Assembly (NCBI GenBank): GCA_937915865.1
Contig: CALGIG010000026.1
Coordinates: 1 to 64,000, forward strand
Direction of reading: 5' to 3'
Length of the DNA stretch: 64,000 bases
DNA from: an uncultured Prolixibacteraceae bacterium
GTDB lineage: Bacteria; Bacteroidota; Bacteroidia; Bacteroidales; Prolixibacteraceae
Shown here: one piece after another, positions 34,902 to 46,500 of the stretch
Numbering within the stretch: the first letter of the stretch is position 1
How the letters are laid out: every line of letters begins with the position of its first letter
Program-made: the position numbers and the translations under genes
Notes under the pieces: model-generated
What the model was told of the DNA's origin: nothing
Databases searched by the model: none
What the model saw: the letters and a program-made list of their open reading frames with translations, nothing else

Positions 34902-36242
34902 TTATTGTTTTCGTTCCAACAGATTCAAATAAGCAGCTTCAACCTGTTCAAATTCGAATCCCTCTACTACTGCTAACATTTTATCAGCAATTTCATCCAG
35001 GCACAAATTACCAATACTTCCGGCATGAGTATGATCAACCTCCCTTGTTGGTTCGTATGTTCCGGCATTGATTTGCATTCCGATTTGCTTATAGGCATCA
35101 CGGAAAGGAACTCCCTGCATAACAAGCTTATTCACATCCTCGACACTATAAGCATATTTATAACGGTCGTCGGCCATGATATTAGTGTTCACTTTCATAT
35201 TGTCAATTGCAAAACCAGCAATATTAATACAGTCGGCCAATTCATAAAATGCCGGAATAAAAACTTCTTTCAATATCTGCAAATCGCGAAAGTATCCACT
35301 TGGCAAATTATTGGTCATCAGACTTATCTGATAAGGAATGGCCTGAATTTTATTGCAATGTGAACGAACAAGTTCGAATACATCTGGATTTTTTTTGTGA
35401 GGCATAATGCTTGAACCAGTAGTCAATTCATCGGGAAGCGTAACAAAACCGAAATTCTGGCTCATAAATAAACATACATCATACGCAAATTTTGAGATTG
35501 TAGCCGCAATCGACGCCAACGCAAAACTTACAGTTTTCTCTATTTTTCCACGGCCCATTTGAGCATAAATCACATTGTAATTCATCGAACGGAATCCAAG
35601 TAAGTTGGTGGTCATGTGGCGATCGAGCGGAAACGATGAACCATAACCGGCTGCCGAACCCAGCGGATTTTGATTGGTAATCTGGTAGGCAGCTTTTAAC
35701 AAAACCAAATCGTCGACCAAACTCTCGGCATAAGCTCCAAACCATAAGCCAAACGACGATGGCATTGCCACTTGTAAATGCGTATAGCCAGGCATCAGGT
35801 ATTCACGGTTTACTAAAGCTTTTGTCAGTAGTTTATCGAACAATTCGCAAACTTGCATGACCAATTTCTGGATTTCAGAACGGGTAAAAAGTTTTAAATC
35901 GAGTAATACCTGGTCGTTACGAGAACGTCCACTGTGAATTTTTTTTCCGGTATCGCCCAATTTACGGGTCAACATCAATTCAACCTGCGAATGGACATCT
36001 TCAACACCATCCTCAATAACGAATTCTCCCCTTTCAATAATATCATGAATATGAATCAATTCTGCTTGAAGTACGACAAGCTCATCCGATGTAACCAAGT
36101 TAATGGATTGCAGCATTTTAGCATGGGCAATCGATCCTAAAACATCAAATTTTGCCAGATACAAGTCCATTTCCCTGTCTTTTCCCACAGTAAATTCTTC
36201 AATCAGTGAATTGACTGAAATTCCTTTGTCCCACAGTTTCAT
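34902..36242 (-). CDS. argH: Argininosuccinate lyase ArgH
   Basis: The 446-residue enzyme splits argininosuccinate into arginine and fumarate, the last step of arginine synthesis. It shows the superfamily signature GSSIMPHKKNPD (about residues 275-287), the HSGRSRNDQV block near 103 and the MPGYTHLQVAMPSSFG block near 150. Length is close to the usual 450-460. The gene stands alone, 359 bp upstream of gltB on the same strand. The nearby glutamate synthase gives a loose nitrogen-metabolism context. Confidence 0.96.
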   Translation of the reverse strand: MKLWDKGISVNSLIEEFTVGKDREMDLYLAKFDVLGSIAHAKMLQSINLVTSDELVVLQAELIHIHDIIERGEFVIEDGVEDVHSQVELMLTRKLGDTGKKIHSGRSRNDQVLLDLKLFTRSEIQKLVMQVCELFDKLLTKALVNREYLMPGYTHLQVAMPSSFGLWFGAYAESLVDDLVLLKAAYQITNQNPLGSAAGYGSSFPLDRHMTTNLLGFRSMNYNVIYAQMGRGKIEKTVSFALASIAATISKFAYDVCLFMSQNFGFVTLPDELTTGSSIMPHKKNPDVFELVRSHCNKIQAIPYQISLMTNNLPSGYFRDLQILKEVFIPAFYELADCINIAGFAIDNMKVNTNIMADDRYKYAYSVEDVNKLVMQGVPFRDAYKQIGMQINAGTYEPTREVDHTHAGSIGNLCLDEIADKMLAVVEGFEFEQVEAAYLNLLERKQ

Positions 36243-36671
36243 TCGTATAATTTTTTGTTTAACACCCTATAATCAGCGTATTAACATTTTATTTTAGTCA
36301 AACAATCCAACGCATGGAATAACCATTTATACATTTTTGGTTTGTCTCGCCTTAGGTAAGATGGCTATTTCATTTTAATTTGAGTCTCAAAGATAATTCA
36401 AAATAAATAAATATACATTTTCGATGAATATTTATTCAAAAGGTTTCTAATTTTTAATATTGGTTTGATTTTCCTGATAAAATAAAAAAAATCATATTCT
36501 GCAACTTCCGGATTCAATACATTTGAATTTTCCCTTCCATTTGCAGGTTATGCAGGAAATTGTATGTTTTTACAACTATTCCTCTGTAATTTTTAGGGAG
36601 GAGTGTCAAAATACAAATACTAAAATTTAAAAATACGTATAAAAAATTTTCAAAACCAACAAATTTACAGA
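36243..36671. other. Divergent intergenic region between argH and DPP-IV gene
   Basis: This AT-rich region must hold promoters for both genes. CAAAGATA at 36388-36395 could be a minus-strand -7 box for argH but no -33 partner is seen. I see nothing else. Confidence 0.4.
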
Positions 36672-38894
36672 ATGAACACCATTGGTAAGCTTTTCTTCCA
36701 GAATACAGTATTAAATTTTTGGAATATTTCCATACTATTGTTTTTTTTGACCTTACAAGCCTTTCCTCAAGGTAGTATAAAATGGTCAGATGATGACAAT
36801 TCGTATTTTAGGATAGTAAATGATGAAATTGTCAAATATTCGTTACCAGAAAATAATGGGAAGGTTGTAATTTCGAAACAGCAACTTACGCCTGAAGGCA
36901 ATAATTCGTCATTGCGTGTAAGTTTTTATTCATTTTCACCAGATAAGCAAAAAGTATTACTCTTTACAAACACTCAAAGGGTTTGGCGTCTTCGCACCAA
37001 AGGCGACTATTGGGTATTGGACCTTAAGACCAACTCATTGACCCGACTAGGGAAATCACTTAACCCATCGTCATTAATGTTTGCCAAATTTTCGCCCGAT
37101 GGAAAATCAGTGGCTTATGTAAGCGGGAATAATATTTATGCAGAAGATTTAGCGACTGCTCAAATTAAGGCCCTGACAACCGACGGGACTGTTACTTTAA
37201 TCAATGGAACTTTTGATTGGGCTTATGAAGAAGAATTCTTTTGCCGCGATGGTTTCCGCTGGAGCCCCGACAGTAAATCGATAGCTTATTGGCAACTTGA
37301 TGCCAGCAAAATCAAGAAATTTTACATGATCAATAATACCGATTCAATTTATTCTCAACTAATTTCGATTGAATATCCAAAAGTTGGAGAAACGCCCTCA
37401 GCCTGCAAAGTTGGAGTTGTGAGTATTGCTGATGCAAAAACTACCTGGATGAACCTTCCGGGCGATCCTTCGCAACATTACATTGTACGTATGGAATTTA
37501 TACCGGCATCCAATCGGTTACTTATCCAGCAACTCAACCGTAAACAAAACAACAGTAAGCTTTTTGTGGCTGAAGCATCGACAGGTGAAGCCAAGGTTAT
37601 TTACGAAGAAACCGATAAAGCCTGGATTGACTTGTTTCAGTCGGGAAATTCGTATGCCATCGATTATACCAACAACTTTAACTGGCTAAACCAGGGTAAA
37701 AACATACTTTGGACCTCGGAAAAAGACGGATGGCGACACTTTTATCTGGTTTCGCTTGAAGGTAAACCAGAAAAGCTCATCACCAAAGGAGATTACGACA
37801 TTATTGATTACGGATTTACTGATGCAAAATCTGGATACGTGTACTACACTGCTTCGCCTGACAATGCCACTCAAAAGTACCTTTTCAGAACAAAACTCAA
37901 TGGCAATGGATCTACAGAACTACTAACACCCGCTATTTTAAAGGGAAACAACAATTATTCGTTTTCAGCAACCGGAAAATATGCCATACACAATTTTTCC
38001 AACCACTTTACCAAACCATCGCGTGAGTTTATTACAGTTGACAATCAGAAACCAATAAACGAAAAAGAAAGCATTGTTACCAAACTGGATTCACTCCGAG
38101 AAAAATCATCCACCGAATTTTTCAAAATTAAGACAAAAGATGGAGTTGAAATGGATGGATGGATGGTTAAGCCAACCAATTTTGATCCGTTAAAGAAATA
38201 CCCTGTTGTATTTTACGTTTACACCGAACCGGCAGGAGCCACTGTTTCTGATGGTTACGGAATTGGGCACAACAGCTTGTATTTAGGCGACATGGCTAAA
38301 GATGGTTACATTTATATGTCGCTCGATAACCGCGGAACGCCTGCTCCCAAAGGTCGTGAATGGCGAAAATCAATCTATCGAAAAATTGGTCAGGTAAACA
38401 TTGAGGATCAGGCGGCAGCGGCCTCAGAAATTTTAAGGTGGAACTTCATCGACAGCTCGCGTGTAGCAGTGTGGGGCTGGAGCGGTGGAGGCTCTGCAAC
38501 TTTAAACCTCATGTTTCAGCATCCTGAAATCTACAAAACCGGTATAGCGGTTGCCGGAGTAGGAAATCAACTTACCTACGACAATATTTACCAGGAACGA
38601 TACATGGGTTTGCCACAGGAAAACAGAGAAGATTTTGTAAAAGGTTCGCCGATAACATACGCCAAAAATTTGAAAGGCAACCTGTTGTATATACACGGAA
38701 CCGGCGACGACAATGTTCATTACCAGAATGCCGAAATGCTTATCAACGAACTGATTAAATACAACCGACAATTTCAGTTTATGCCTTACCCTAATCGTAC
38801 TCACGGTATTTCGGAAGGAGAAGGAACCCAAAAGCATTTGTCGACACTATATACCAATTACCTGAAAACCCATTGTCCTCCGGGAGGAAGATAA
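36672..38894 (+). CDS. Dipeptidyl peptidase IV, S9B family
   Basis: The 740-residue exported serine peptidase has a hydrophobic N-terminal segment (ISILLFFLTLQAFP) acting as signal. A beta-propeller domain (DPPIV_N type) covers about residues 75-440, including WAYEEEFFCRDGFRWSPDS, which carries the Glu-Glu motif that binds the substrate amino terminus. The alpha/beta-hydrolase domain has the nucleophile GWSGGG (Ser604), the acid region GTGDDNVHYQN and the His in NRTHGIS. It removes X-Pro or X-Ala dipeptides from peptide ends in the periplasm. Confidence 0.95.
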   Translation: MNTIGKLFFQNTVLNFWNISILLFFLTLQAFPQGSIKWSDDDNSYFRIVNDEIVKYSLPENNGKVVISKQQLTPEGNNSSLRVSFYSFSPDKQKVLLFTNTQRVWRLRTKGDYWVLDLKTNSLTRLGKSLNPSSLMFAKFSPDGKSVAYVSGNNIYAEDLATAQIKALTTDGTVTLINGTFDWAYEEEFFCRDGFRWSPDSKSIAYWQLDASKIKKFYMINNTDSIYSQLISIEYPKVGETPSACKVGVVSIADAKTTWMNLPGDPSQHYIVRMEFIPASNRLLIQQLNRKQNNSKLFVAEASTGEAKVIYEETDKAWIDLFQSGNSYAIDYTNNFNWLNQGKNILWTSEKDGWRHFYLVSLEGKPEKLITKGDYDIIDYGFTDAKSGYVYYTASPDNATQKYLFRTKLNGNGSTELLTPAILKGNNNYSFSATGKYAIHNFSNHFTKPSREFITVDNQKPINEKESIVTKLDSLREKSSTEFFKIKTKDGVEMDGWMVKPTNFDPLKKYPVVFYVYTEPAGATVSDGYGIGHNSLYLGDMAKDGYIYMSLDNRGTPAPKGREWRKSIYRKIGQVNIEDQAAAASEILRWNFIDSSRVAVWGWSGGGSATLNLMFQHPEIYKTGIAVAGVGNQLTYDNIYQERYMGLPQENREDFVKGSPITYAKNLKGNLLYIHGTGDDNVHYQNAEMLINELIKYNRQFQFMPYPNRTHGISEGEGTQKHLSTLYTNYLKTHCPPGGR

Positions 38895-38895
38895 T

Positions 38896-38939
38896 AAACA
38901 AGAGAGCTGTTACTCAAACGAATAACAGCTCTCTTGTTT
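38896..38939. terminator. Bidirectional terminator with 17-bp perfect stem
   Basis: AAACAAGAGAGCTGTTA (38896-38912) pairs fully with TAACAGCTCTCTTGTTT (38923-38939). It separates convergent genes by only 48 bp and serves both strands. Confidence 0.9.
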
Positions 38940-38942
38940 ACA

Positions 38943-40424
38943 TCAAACCAGTTTTGCCGAAGCCCTGGCGCCCTCCTGATCGATGGCGGCAACTTCTACC
39001 TCGTCACCTGCTTTTAGGTGAATTTCAAATACAAATGGTTTACTTTTTAATGTTTGTGGTTTGTGTGGTAATTCTCCAACTTTCTTGCCGTTTACAAAAA
39101 CCTCATAATTCTTTATTGCTACATCACCAGCAAAAGCATTGTCCCATAAAATTTTACTGCCATCTTTCCTGACGTTCCGGGGGGCAGTCAAACCCACTTT
39201 TTCCATCTGGAAATAGTTTGATTTTGGTTTTAACGTGGCAGCCTGTCCTTCAATACGTTTTCGTTCCGTATCGGGCATTCCCAATGGCTTCATCTGTGCT
39301 GCATAAAAATTCTGAACCAATTGACATTTCATCGGATTGTCGTCGATTTGGCCAATCCCAATAATGGCAGTATGAATTCCTGGAGTTGATAACGAATATT
39401 CGACCAACGGACGACTCGGCAATTCAGGAGATCCAATTTTTCGGAACACATCATCGGGCTGACGCGACCAACGAGGTTCTTTATGATACATAGCAGCATC
39501 GGCAAAAACCTTCATGGCAATAATTCCCATCCCTTTAGCTGAAGCGACAGGAATTACATTATGCTGCATATTGTATTTGGTTTTGTCATTGGCATTTATG
39601 GCAACAAGCATTCCTTCCAGGATGCCATATTCGTCTCGCTGAATCATATCGACCATTGCCGGCGGATTATTATGTCCTGAGAAACCAATGTGTTTGATCA
39701 ACTTTTCTTTTTTCGGGTTCATCCCCGTTAGGTTAGTTCCATCTCTGTAATCACGTAAAGCAACCAAAGCTCCAAAATTACTTTTGGAATCAAGCTTGGT
39801 TTCCAATCCCTCATACAAAACATCAACCTCTTCCATTGTATTCAGGGTATGAATCAGAATCATATCCAGATAAGCACCTTCGGGATACCAACCTTTATTA
39901 TCACCAAACATTTGCGATAAGGAGCGTTTCAAATCATCAACAGCACATTTTACATCAGGCATCCCGTTCGACCAATTGTTTACATTCTTTCGTTCAGGCC
40001 AGCCTGGGCTTCCCCATCTCATGCAGGTTTTACTGGTCAGCCATATCGATTCCCTCAATTTTTTGTCGTACTTGGTTTCTCCCGGGATGAGGTTTAGAAT
40101 TTTAAAAGCTTTGTTATAATTCAACTGACTTCCGGCATATAAATTAGATGTATCGAAATAATTAACACCTAATTTAAATGCTTTCAGGATAATTGGAACT
40201 GGATCAACATCTGCCGGTGTCCATTGCAATGAGGCCTGACCGCCCAAACCAAGTGTTGTAACCTGAAAATTGAAGTTGCCAAACTTACGTTTCATTGGCG
40301 CAGGAAACTGAGGAATTCCGAAACTTTCGAGCGAAAGCATCGAAATTCCGGCTGTTGCAGTTGCCGAATACTTAATAAAACTCCGACGCGATAACGAATA
40401 GTGTTTTGAAGTGTCCATAATCAA
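38943..40424 (-). CDS. Tat-exported aldo/keto reductase family protein
   Basis: The 493 residues begin with a Tat signal (SRRSFIKYSATATAGISML); a second ATG two codons in is equally possible. The aldo/keto reductase barrel follows: GNFNFQVTTLGLGG, then KLGVNYFDTSNLYAGS with the catalytic Asp/Tyr region, MILIHTLN, KHIGFSGHN and GIGQIDDN. The family is usually cytosolic and NADPH-dependent, so Tat export of a folded cofactor-bound enzyme is unusual but known for Bacteroidota homologues. A beta-rich C-terminal addition (about residues 425-493) has the look of an Ig/FN3-like domain. Substrate unknown. Confidence 0.88.
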   Translation of the reverse strand: MIMDTSKHYSLSRRSFIKYSATATAGISMLSLESFGIPQFPAPMKRKFGNFNFQVTTLGLGGQASLQWTPADVDPVPIILKAFKLGVNYFDTSNLYAGSQLNYNKAFKILNLIPGETKYDKKLRESIWLTSKTCMRWGSPGWPERKNVNNWSNGMPDVKCAVDDLKRSLSQMFGDNKGWYPEGAYLDMILIHTLNTMEEVDVLYEGLETKLDSKSNFGALVALRDYRDGTNLTGMNPKKEKLIKHIGFSGHNNPPAMVDMIQRDEYGILEGMLVAINANDKTKYNMQHNVIPVASAKGMGIIAMKVFADAAMYHKEPRWSRQPDDVFRKIGSPELPSRPLVEYSLSTPGIHTAIIGIGQIDDNPMKCQLVQNFYAAQMKPLGMPDTERKRIEGQAATLKPKSNYFQMEKVGLTAPRNVRKDGSKILWDNAFAGDVAIKNYEVFVNGKKVGELPHKPQTLKSKPFVFEIHLKAGDEVEVAAIDQEGARASAKLV

Positions 40425-40599
40425 TTGTATTTAAGCTGATTAAATTTAATAAAAAAGTGGGTCGTTTTTTATAACAAAACACAACGTAAACAGTTTTTAC
40501 AAGTAGCATTTTTGTCACAAACCATTAATTTGTTTTGTTTTGCAATAAGTACTAAATACGATTTTCTATTCAATAAAGGTTATTAATGGAATGATTTTA

Positions 40600-40607
40600 T
40601 AGTTTTG
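40600..40607 (+). promoter_or_regulatory. Possible -7 box for the FadL-type gene
   Basis: TAGTTTTG fits TAnnTTTG, 45 bp before the preferred start at 40653. No -33 TTTG at the expected distance, so support is weak. Confidence 0.3.
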
Positions 40608-40652
40608 TTCGACTTAAAATGTTTAATATTCTATTATTCTAAACAATCTCAA

Positions 40653-41948
40653 ATGAGGAATAAACTCGCTCTCCTAACAATCTTTGGCATTCTAATAGTA
40701 AGCTCGGTTTTTGCGCAAATGGACAACCTTTCGAACATGAGCGCTAAATGGGTTTCGTCGAACACCCGCAACGCAGCTACTGACGAAGCTGATATCGTAA
40801 ACTACAATCCGGCTGGTGTAGTGCGTCTTTCCGACGGAATTCACATCAACCTGAGTAATCAAACCATGTTTCGTAAACCTGAGCATACATTTGATTTGGG
40901 CGCCGGTGAACAAACCTACGGACAAGATGGTACAGATGCTTTTTTACCCAACTTATACCTGGCATATAAAAAAACTAACTGGTCGGTAGCCAGTGGGGTT
41001 TATATCTCAGGAGGAGGCGCTACTGCAAATTATCCCCGGGGATCTATTAATACAAACCTACTTGGATACCAAATTCTGGCATATCTTAATCCCTCAACAG
41101 GAGCAGGATATAAGCTGACTGATCAGTTTTTAAAAGCTTCGTCGTATTACCTAACAGTTCCGGTGCAATTTGCCTATTCAATTTCCGACCAGCTCTCGTT
41201 TGCTGTTGGAGGAAGATATATCCGGGGCATAAACAATACTGAAGCTGGAATAACTCTTGGAAATTCGGCTGTTGGTGCGCCAAATACCTCAATAGGCGTT
41301 GACTATAAAGAAAATGCGACAGGTTTTAACGGAGTTTTTGGAGTCTTTTATCAGCCCACCAAAAAATTAGGGATAAGTCTTCATTACGAATCGAGGGCCA
41401 AATTAAATTTTGAAGCAACTGATAACAAAGGATCGTATGTAATTACCGACGATGGAACAAAAAACCGTCGCGACTTGCCGGCAGTTTTGTGTACCGGGGC
41501 ATCATATCGATTAACTGATAAATTAACAGCAGCTGCTGATTTTAATTATTATTTCCAGAAAAATGCCAACTGGGGATCAATCAACTATGGGGCTACGAAT
41601 ATTGATGCAGCCAAAGCCGCAGGTAATTGTTACACAGCTGGTTTAGGCTTCTCTTTTCAGGCAACAAAAATGCTGGAACTGAATACTGGATGTAAATACA
41701 CACGGTTTATGTACGATAACCAGGTAGCTTATTACTCTAAAATGGGATTGTTTGAAGTGGTTAAATACAACAACCTAAATATTGGTCTTGGTGCATCATA
41801 CAACCTATCAAAAAATCTGAAAATTGATTTGGGCGGCGCCAGAACATTCTGGAAAGATCAAGAAATATATTCGAATACTGCGGGAACGTTGGTAAGTGTA
41901 AAAGACAAAGGTTATGTTTTTGCCATCGGCATTGATTTAACTATTTAG
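40653..41948 (+). CDS. FadL/OMPP1-type outer-membrane transport protein
   Basis: ATG 40653 gives 431 residues with a clean signal peptide (LALLTIFGILIVSSVFAQ); an in-frame start at 40605 adds 16 unlikely residues. Near the mature N-terminus, SSNTRNAATDEADIVNYNPAGVVRL is the NPAG motif of FadL/TodX porins, here given in parts: NAAT, then YNPAGVVRL. The remainder forms barrel strands and ends in VFAIGIDLTI. Family members carry long-chain fatty acids or other hydrophobic compounds across the outer membrane. Substrate is not predictable. Confidence 0.88.
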   Translation: MRNKLALLTIFGILIVSSVFAQMDNLSNMSAKWVSSNTRNAATDEADIVNYNPAGVVRLSDGIHINLSNQTMFRKPEHTFDLGAGEQTYGQDGTDAFLPNLYLAYKKTNWSVASGVYISGGGATANYPRGSINTNLLGYQILAYLNPSTGAGYKLTDQFLKASSYYLTVPVQFAYSISDQLSFAVGGRYIRGINNTEAGITLGNSAVGAPNTSIGVDYKENATGFNGVFGVFYQPTKKLGISLHYESRAKLNFEATDNKGSYVITDDGTKNRRDLPAVLCTGASYRLTDKLTAAADFNYYFQKNANWGSINYGATNIDAAKAAGNCYTAGLGFSFQATKMLELNTGCKYTRFMYDNQVAYYSKMGLFEVVKYNNLNIGLGASYNLSKNLKIDLGGARTFWKDQEIYSNTAGTLVSVKDKGYVFAIGIDLTI

Positions 41949-42001
41949 ATTTACAAATATAGGTTTCACTTAAAATGCCTAAGAGAAACCTATATCAACC
42001 T

Positions 42002-43282
42002 TTATTTACAGTCAAAATCAATCATATCCTGAATAGCCTTATTGCAAACCGGGCAGAAAATATCAATGGTATGCAGGTTGTTCATCAGGCAATTAATCCA
42101 AGGGCGATAAACCCCTTTTGAAATATAACCGCCACCTTCGTAAACGCCCAATTTTTGTTTATTCTCAGGTTTAATTGGTGTTGGCACAGGTGTTCCGGCA
42201 GGAAGCATACTTTTCCACTTACTTTCAAAGTTCACTAAAGTAGTAAGATTTGGTTCCCATGGTTCAACGTTTGTAGGATAAAAATCAGAATACTCAACTC
42301 CGCCAACATATTCGTCGCCCAAACCGGCAAATAAGTGACCAAATTCGTGGATGTATATTTTACCGGTTTCGCTATCGTGATGTGCAGCACTGATTCCATA
42401 GAAATTATAAATAGCCCCACCGCCATATTTATCGGTATTGGCTAAAATATAAATATAATCGTAAGGTGCATTTCCTGCCACATTGCGTACTTCCTGAAAA
42501 TCTTTGATCATCAAATATCTCTCGGAATTGAAAGTGTAATACGAACCGTTCAGACGGGTTTTATTCCAGACATTTTTGCCGGGAACATCCGGTCCTTCAT
42601 CTTTCGAAGGAGCCCAAACACCCCGAATATTGAATTTATCCTTGTTTTCAGAATAAGGAGCATACTTGAAAAACTCGTCAGCAAATTTCTTACAATCAGC
42701 TTCGAATAGTTCCTTCTGGTTTTCGGTATAACCTTCTGGAAGTAAAACAAGATCTACTTTATTTTTTGTATCACCAGAGTGAACTACATCAAATACTGGC
42801 AATGCTTCACGTTCATTTTTAATAAAGTAACTTTGTGGATCAACTGAATATTTGATTTTTTTTTCAAAAACGCCTTTTTTATCTCTCGTCAGAATTGAAA
42901 CTACTACTTTCTGTCTTGGAAATGGTATAACCAGCGATTCAGGATAACAGCAATCGGTTTTACCTGCCTCTTCTGTTGTTTGCCATTCGTCGAAAAGCGT
43001 ACAATATCCACGAGAATAAATCAGTTCGTTGGTATCGGTTGTACGAACTTCAACAAAATGAGTCCCGTAACCTTTGACATCAATCAGGTTTGTTTCAGAA
43101 CCACCCCAATAAGGTTCCTGAATAAGCTCATCGAAGTAATACTTTTCGGTTTCAGAATTTCCGCAATGGTAATAATCCAAACGTAATGTCTTACTCTCGA
43201 AATACTTGTTAAACTGTCCGTGTGATTGCTGCACAAGAACAAACGCAAAAATTAAAAAGAAAAAGTATCGCATAACCCTCAT
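42002..43282 (-). CDS. Secreted M64-family metallopeptidase
   Basis: The 426 residues start with a signal peptide (FFFLIFAFVLVQQSHGQ). An N-terminal M64N-type beta domain covers about residues 22-150. The catalytic domain has VDLVLLPEGYTENQ and IYIHEFGHLFAGLGDEY, an HExxH zinc site (near residue 313) with the GDEY extension typical of IgA-peptidase M64 proteins. Length matches Bacteroidota members. A Cys pair near the end (CPVCNKAIQDM) is also typical. The natural substrate of these proteins is mostly unknown. Confidence 0.92.
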   Translation of the reverse strand: MRVMRYFFFLIFAFVLVQQSHGQFNKYFESKTLRLDYYHCGNSETEKYYFDELIQEPYWGGSETNLIDVKGYGTHFVEVRTTDTNELIYSRGYCTLFDEWQTTEEAGKTDCCYPESLVIPFPRQKVVVSILTRDKKGVFEKKIKYSVDPQSYFIKNEREALPVFDVVHSGDTKNKVDLVLLPEGYTENQKELFEADCKKFADEFFKYAPYSENKDKFNIRGVWAPSKDEGPDVPGKNVWNKTRLNGSYYTFNSERYLMIKDFQEVRNVAGNAPYDYIYILANTDKYGGGAIYNFYGISAAHHDSETGKIYIHEFGHLFAGLGDEYVGGVEYSDFYPTNVEPWEPNLTTLVNFESKWKSMLPAGTPVPTPIKPENKQKLGVYEGGGYISKGVYRPWINCLMNNLHTIDIFCPVCNKAIQDMIDFDCK

Positions 43283-43552
43283 TTATTTACAATTATACAA
43301 TTTACGATTTACAAATATAAGACCGAGTACAAAAATAAGCCGTTGTATTAGGTAGTAAAATGAGATTGTACAGGTCTTTCTATTTTTTTCTTGCCTCTCT
43401 TTGTCTTCCATTTAGGGGCAATTGCATTTACAGGTTCTGCTATATGTTTTCAGTTTCCCTTGTAAAGGCTATTTTATACATATTTAGTTAAAAGCGATTT
43501 CCCTTTTTCTCTATACTTCATTTTTATCCGTTTGCTTTAAAATTTATTACTT

Positions 43553-46500
43553 TTGAGACCCGTACAGCAAAACTCAACAATTTTTGAAGTGATCCGCATC
43601 CTGAGATTTATTTTTTTGCTAACGTTAATATTGCTTTTTCAGCAAATAAAAGCTGTTGAACCTTATAAACCGCAAATAGCCAATCCTGTTCTGGAGCCTT
43701 GGCGCTGGACCGAGTTTCCTGGTTACGATACTATTCGAATATCGTGTGTCGCCCGAGGAAACAATTCGGATATGTGGATGGGTATTGGAAATAAAGCCAC
43801 TTTATACGACGGATACCGAACCATCCAGTTTGCCCTTGATAGTACAACCATTCAATCGATGATTTTTGAAAAGGATAACAACCTTTTGGTAGCGACTTCA
43901 AGCGGTGTTTTTCGGTACAAAGAAGGCGAATTCAGGAAAATTCTGAACTTCAAATTTAATTCCCAGCAAAATTTCGTATCCGATATGAACGGAAATGCCT
44001 GGATTGGTTGTGAATTTGGATTGCTGAAAATAACCCCCAAAGCCATTTTTTGCCTTAATCCTGAAGGTTTTTTCGAAATCGCAATTAATGGATCCATTAT
44101 AAATACAGTTGTTTCAACTAAATCAAACGACTACAGCCCAAATTCAATTCACGAATTTCATTTTCCGGTTTATAACCTCGCTATAACCAAAACACAAAAA
44201 GTGTGGATGGTTATTGACTTACCTGATAAAAATTTAGCTTCAATTGAGCTACCAAGCCATATAAAGACAGCCCAAGATTGGCGTTTTTTAAAAGTGCCTG
44301 CAATTCATTATTCAGAAATTACCGGAGTATGCGAACATAACAATTCAGTTCTGATAACAACTGGTAATCCAAACATCAAATTGGCTCAATACCTGATTCA
44401 GAAAGAAAAATGGGAAAGCATTGACCTAAAAGAATTCGGCGGCGATAATGTTCAAACGTCAATTATAGAGACAGCCGATGGAAACCTCTGGATTGGAGGA
44501 CATAGTAAATTATATTCTCAAACTCATTCGGGATGGAAAGTTTACATGTACCCTGAAGTGTCGCTCCCGTTATCGTACCTTGAAATATACGTTGATAAGG
44601 CCAGTAACATGATTATTTACGGGACAAATGGTACACTGCTCAAACTTGACCTTTCAACCAAAAGCTATGGAACTTTTCTTGGTTTAAACTTTAATTGTAA
44701 TACACCTGATGGTAAACTCTGGTTCACCACCAATACCGGCCAAATTGTATCGGGCGATAAAGACTTGCGCTATTTTCAAAAATACAATGTTGGCGACGGA
44801 GCAATGGACATGGCCATGAGCCTTTATTATTCTAAAAAAAGTGGTTTGTGGGCGGCAGGTAGCAACAACCGGAAAGCAGCAATAGCGCGCTATAAAAATG
44901 GTCATTGGAATACAACTACTTTTCCAGACCTATACTTGGGAATAGCTTACGATGGTATATGCGAACTTGGTGACACAGCTTTGGCTTTCCCGGTAAATGG
45001 TGTTCTCGAACTTGATAATACCAATTTTAAAGGCGGTTTTATCACGTTCAATTACAAAAAAGAAACATGGCACAACTACCCTAGCAAAGTAGTTCCACAG
45101 CGAATTCCTTCCATCGGTTGCACATCAATGGGAAACCTGTATTTCTCGGGAAATAGTGTGACCATGTTCGACTGGCAAAAAAGCCGTGAAATTGAACTTC
45201 CTGCCAAAACGTTAACCTGGACCGATGACATTGCTATAACTCCATCAAACCATATTTGGGTGGCACAGGGAGGAACTGGATTATTTTTCAATGATGGCAA
45301 TAAATGGACACGGTTTACCACATTTAATAACCTGGCCAGCAACATGGTAACCAATATTCTGGCCGAAAACGACTCGACAGTTTACGTTGCTTCGGATAAA
45401 GGGATTTCGTTTTTCGATGGTCGGCAATTTATTCCACAAATTATTCATCCTGAATTAAATATACAACGAGAACGAGGTTTTCTCAGGAAATCGGATGACG
45501 GCGCTCTCTGGGTAAACCAGGGGACACGAGAATGGTATTTGTACGATTTTAAAAATACGTTGGAGAGCCCAACAGTTTTCAAAACTACTTTTTACAAGAA
45601 AGAAAACTATCCGCCAAAAACAACGATTTCCTTTTCCGACAGGGAAATTTCATCTGCCGGGAATGTAATTATTACCTACAACGGAACTGATTTCTGGAAC
45701 CAGACTTCAGCCCAAAAACTTGAGTTTTCTTACCGTTTGAATAACAGTTCATGGTCACCTTTCACCACCGAAAAATCGACTGTTTTTCTCGATTTGAACC
45801 CTGGCAAATATGATTTTGAGATTCGCTCGCGCGACATAGACAACAACATTGAACCGCAGCCAGCCCACATTTCGTTTACAGTACTTCGTCCGGTTTACCA
45901 ACGTGCCTGGTTTGTCCTAACCATTCTTACTTTCCTCGGGATTATTGCATGGCTTTTGATTAGGCTGTATGCCCGGAACAAACAAATCCACGAACTCGAT
46001 CAATTGAAACTCAGGCTTTTCACCGATATTTCGCACGAGTTGAAAACGCCATTGACATTGATTTCGCTTCCACTTCAGAAATTAATCGACAAAGCAAAAA
46101 AACATGGTGACGTAGAAAGTAATCTTGAACTGATTTACAACAATGTGCAACGTCTGAATAACCTTGTAAACCAGGTTGTCGATTTCCGCCGGATTGAAGC
46201 TGGCAAAATTCAGATGGAACTTAGTCCGGGCGATTTGATCGGGCAAATTCGTACCATTTCAAATTACTATCTTCCGTTGGCCCATGAGAAAAATATCCGG
46301 TTTGAATATAATTGCAAACTGCGCGAACATTGGGCCAAATACGATGCCGACAAGCTCGAAAAAATTGTGGTTAACCTTCTTTCGAATGCCTTTAAATACA
46401 CACCTGAGAACGAAAAAGTTGAGCTCACCGTGCGCATTGACCCACCAGGCGATAAACTACAAATTTGGGTCAGCGATTCAGGCCCGGGAATTCCGAAAGA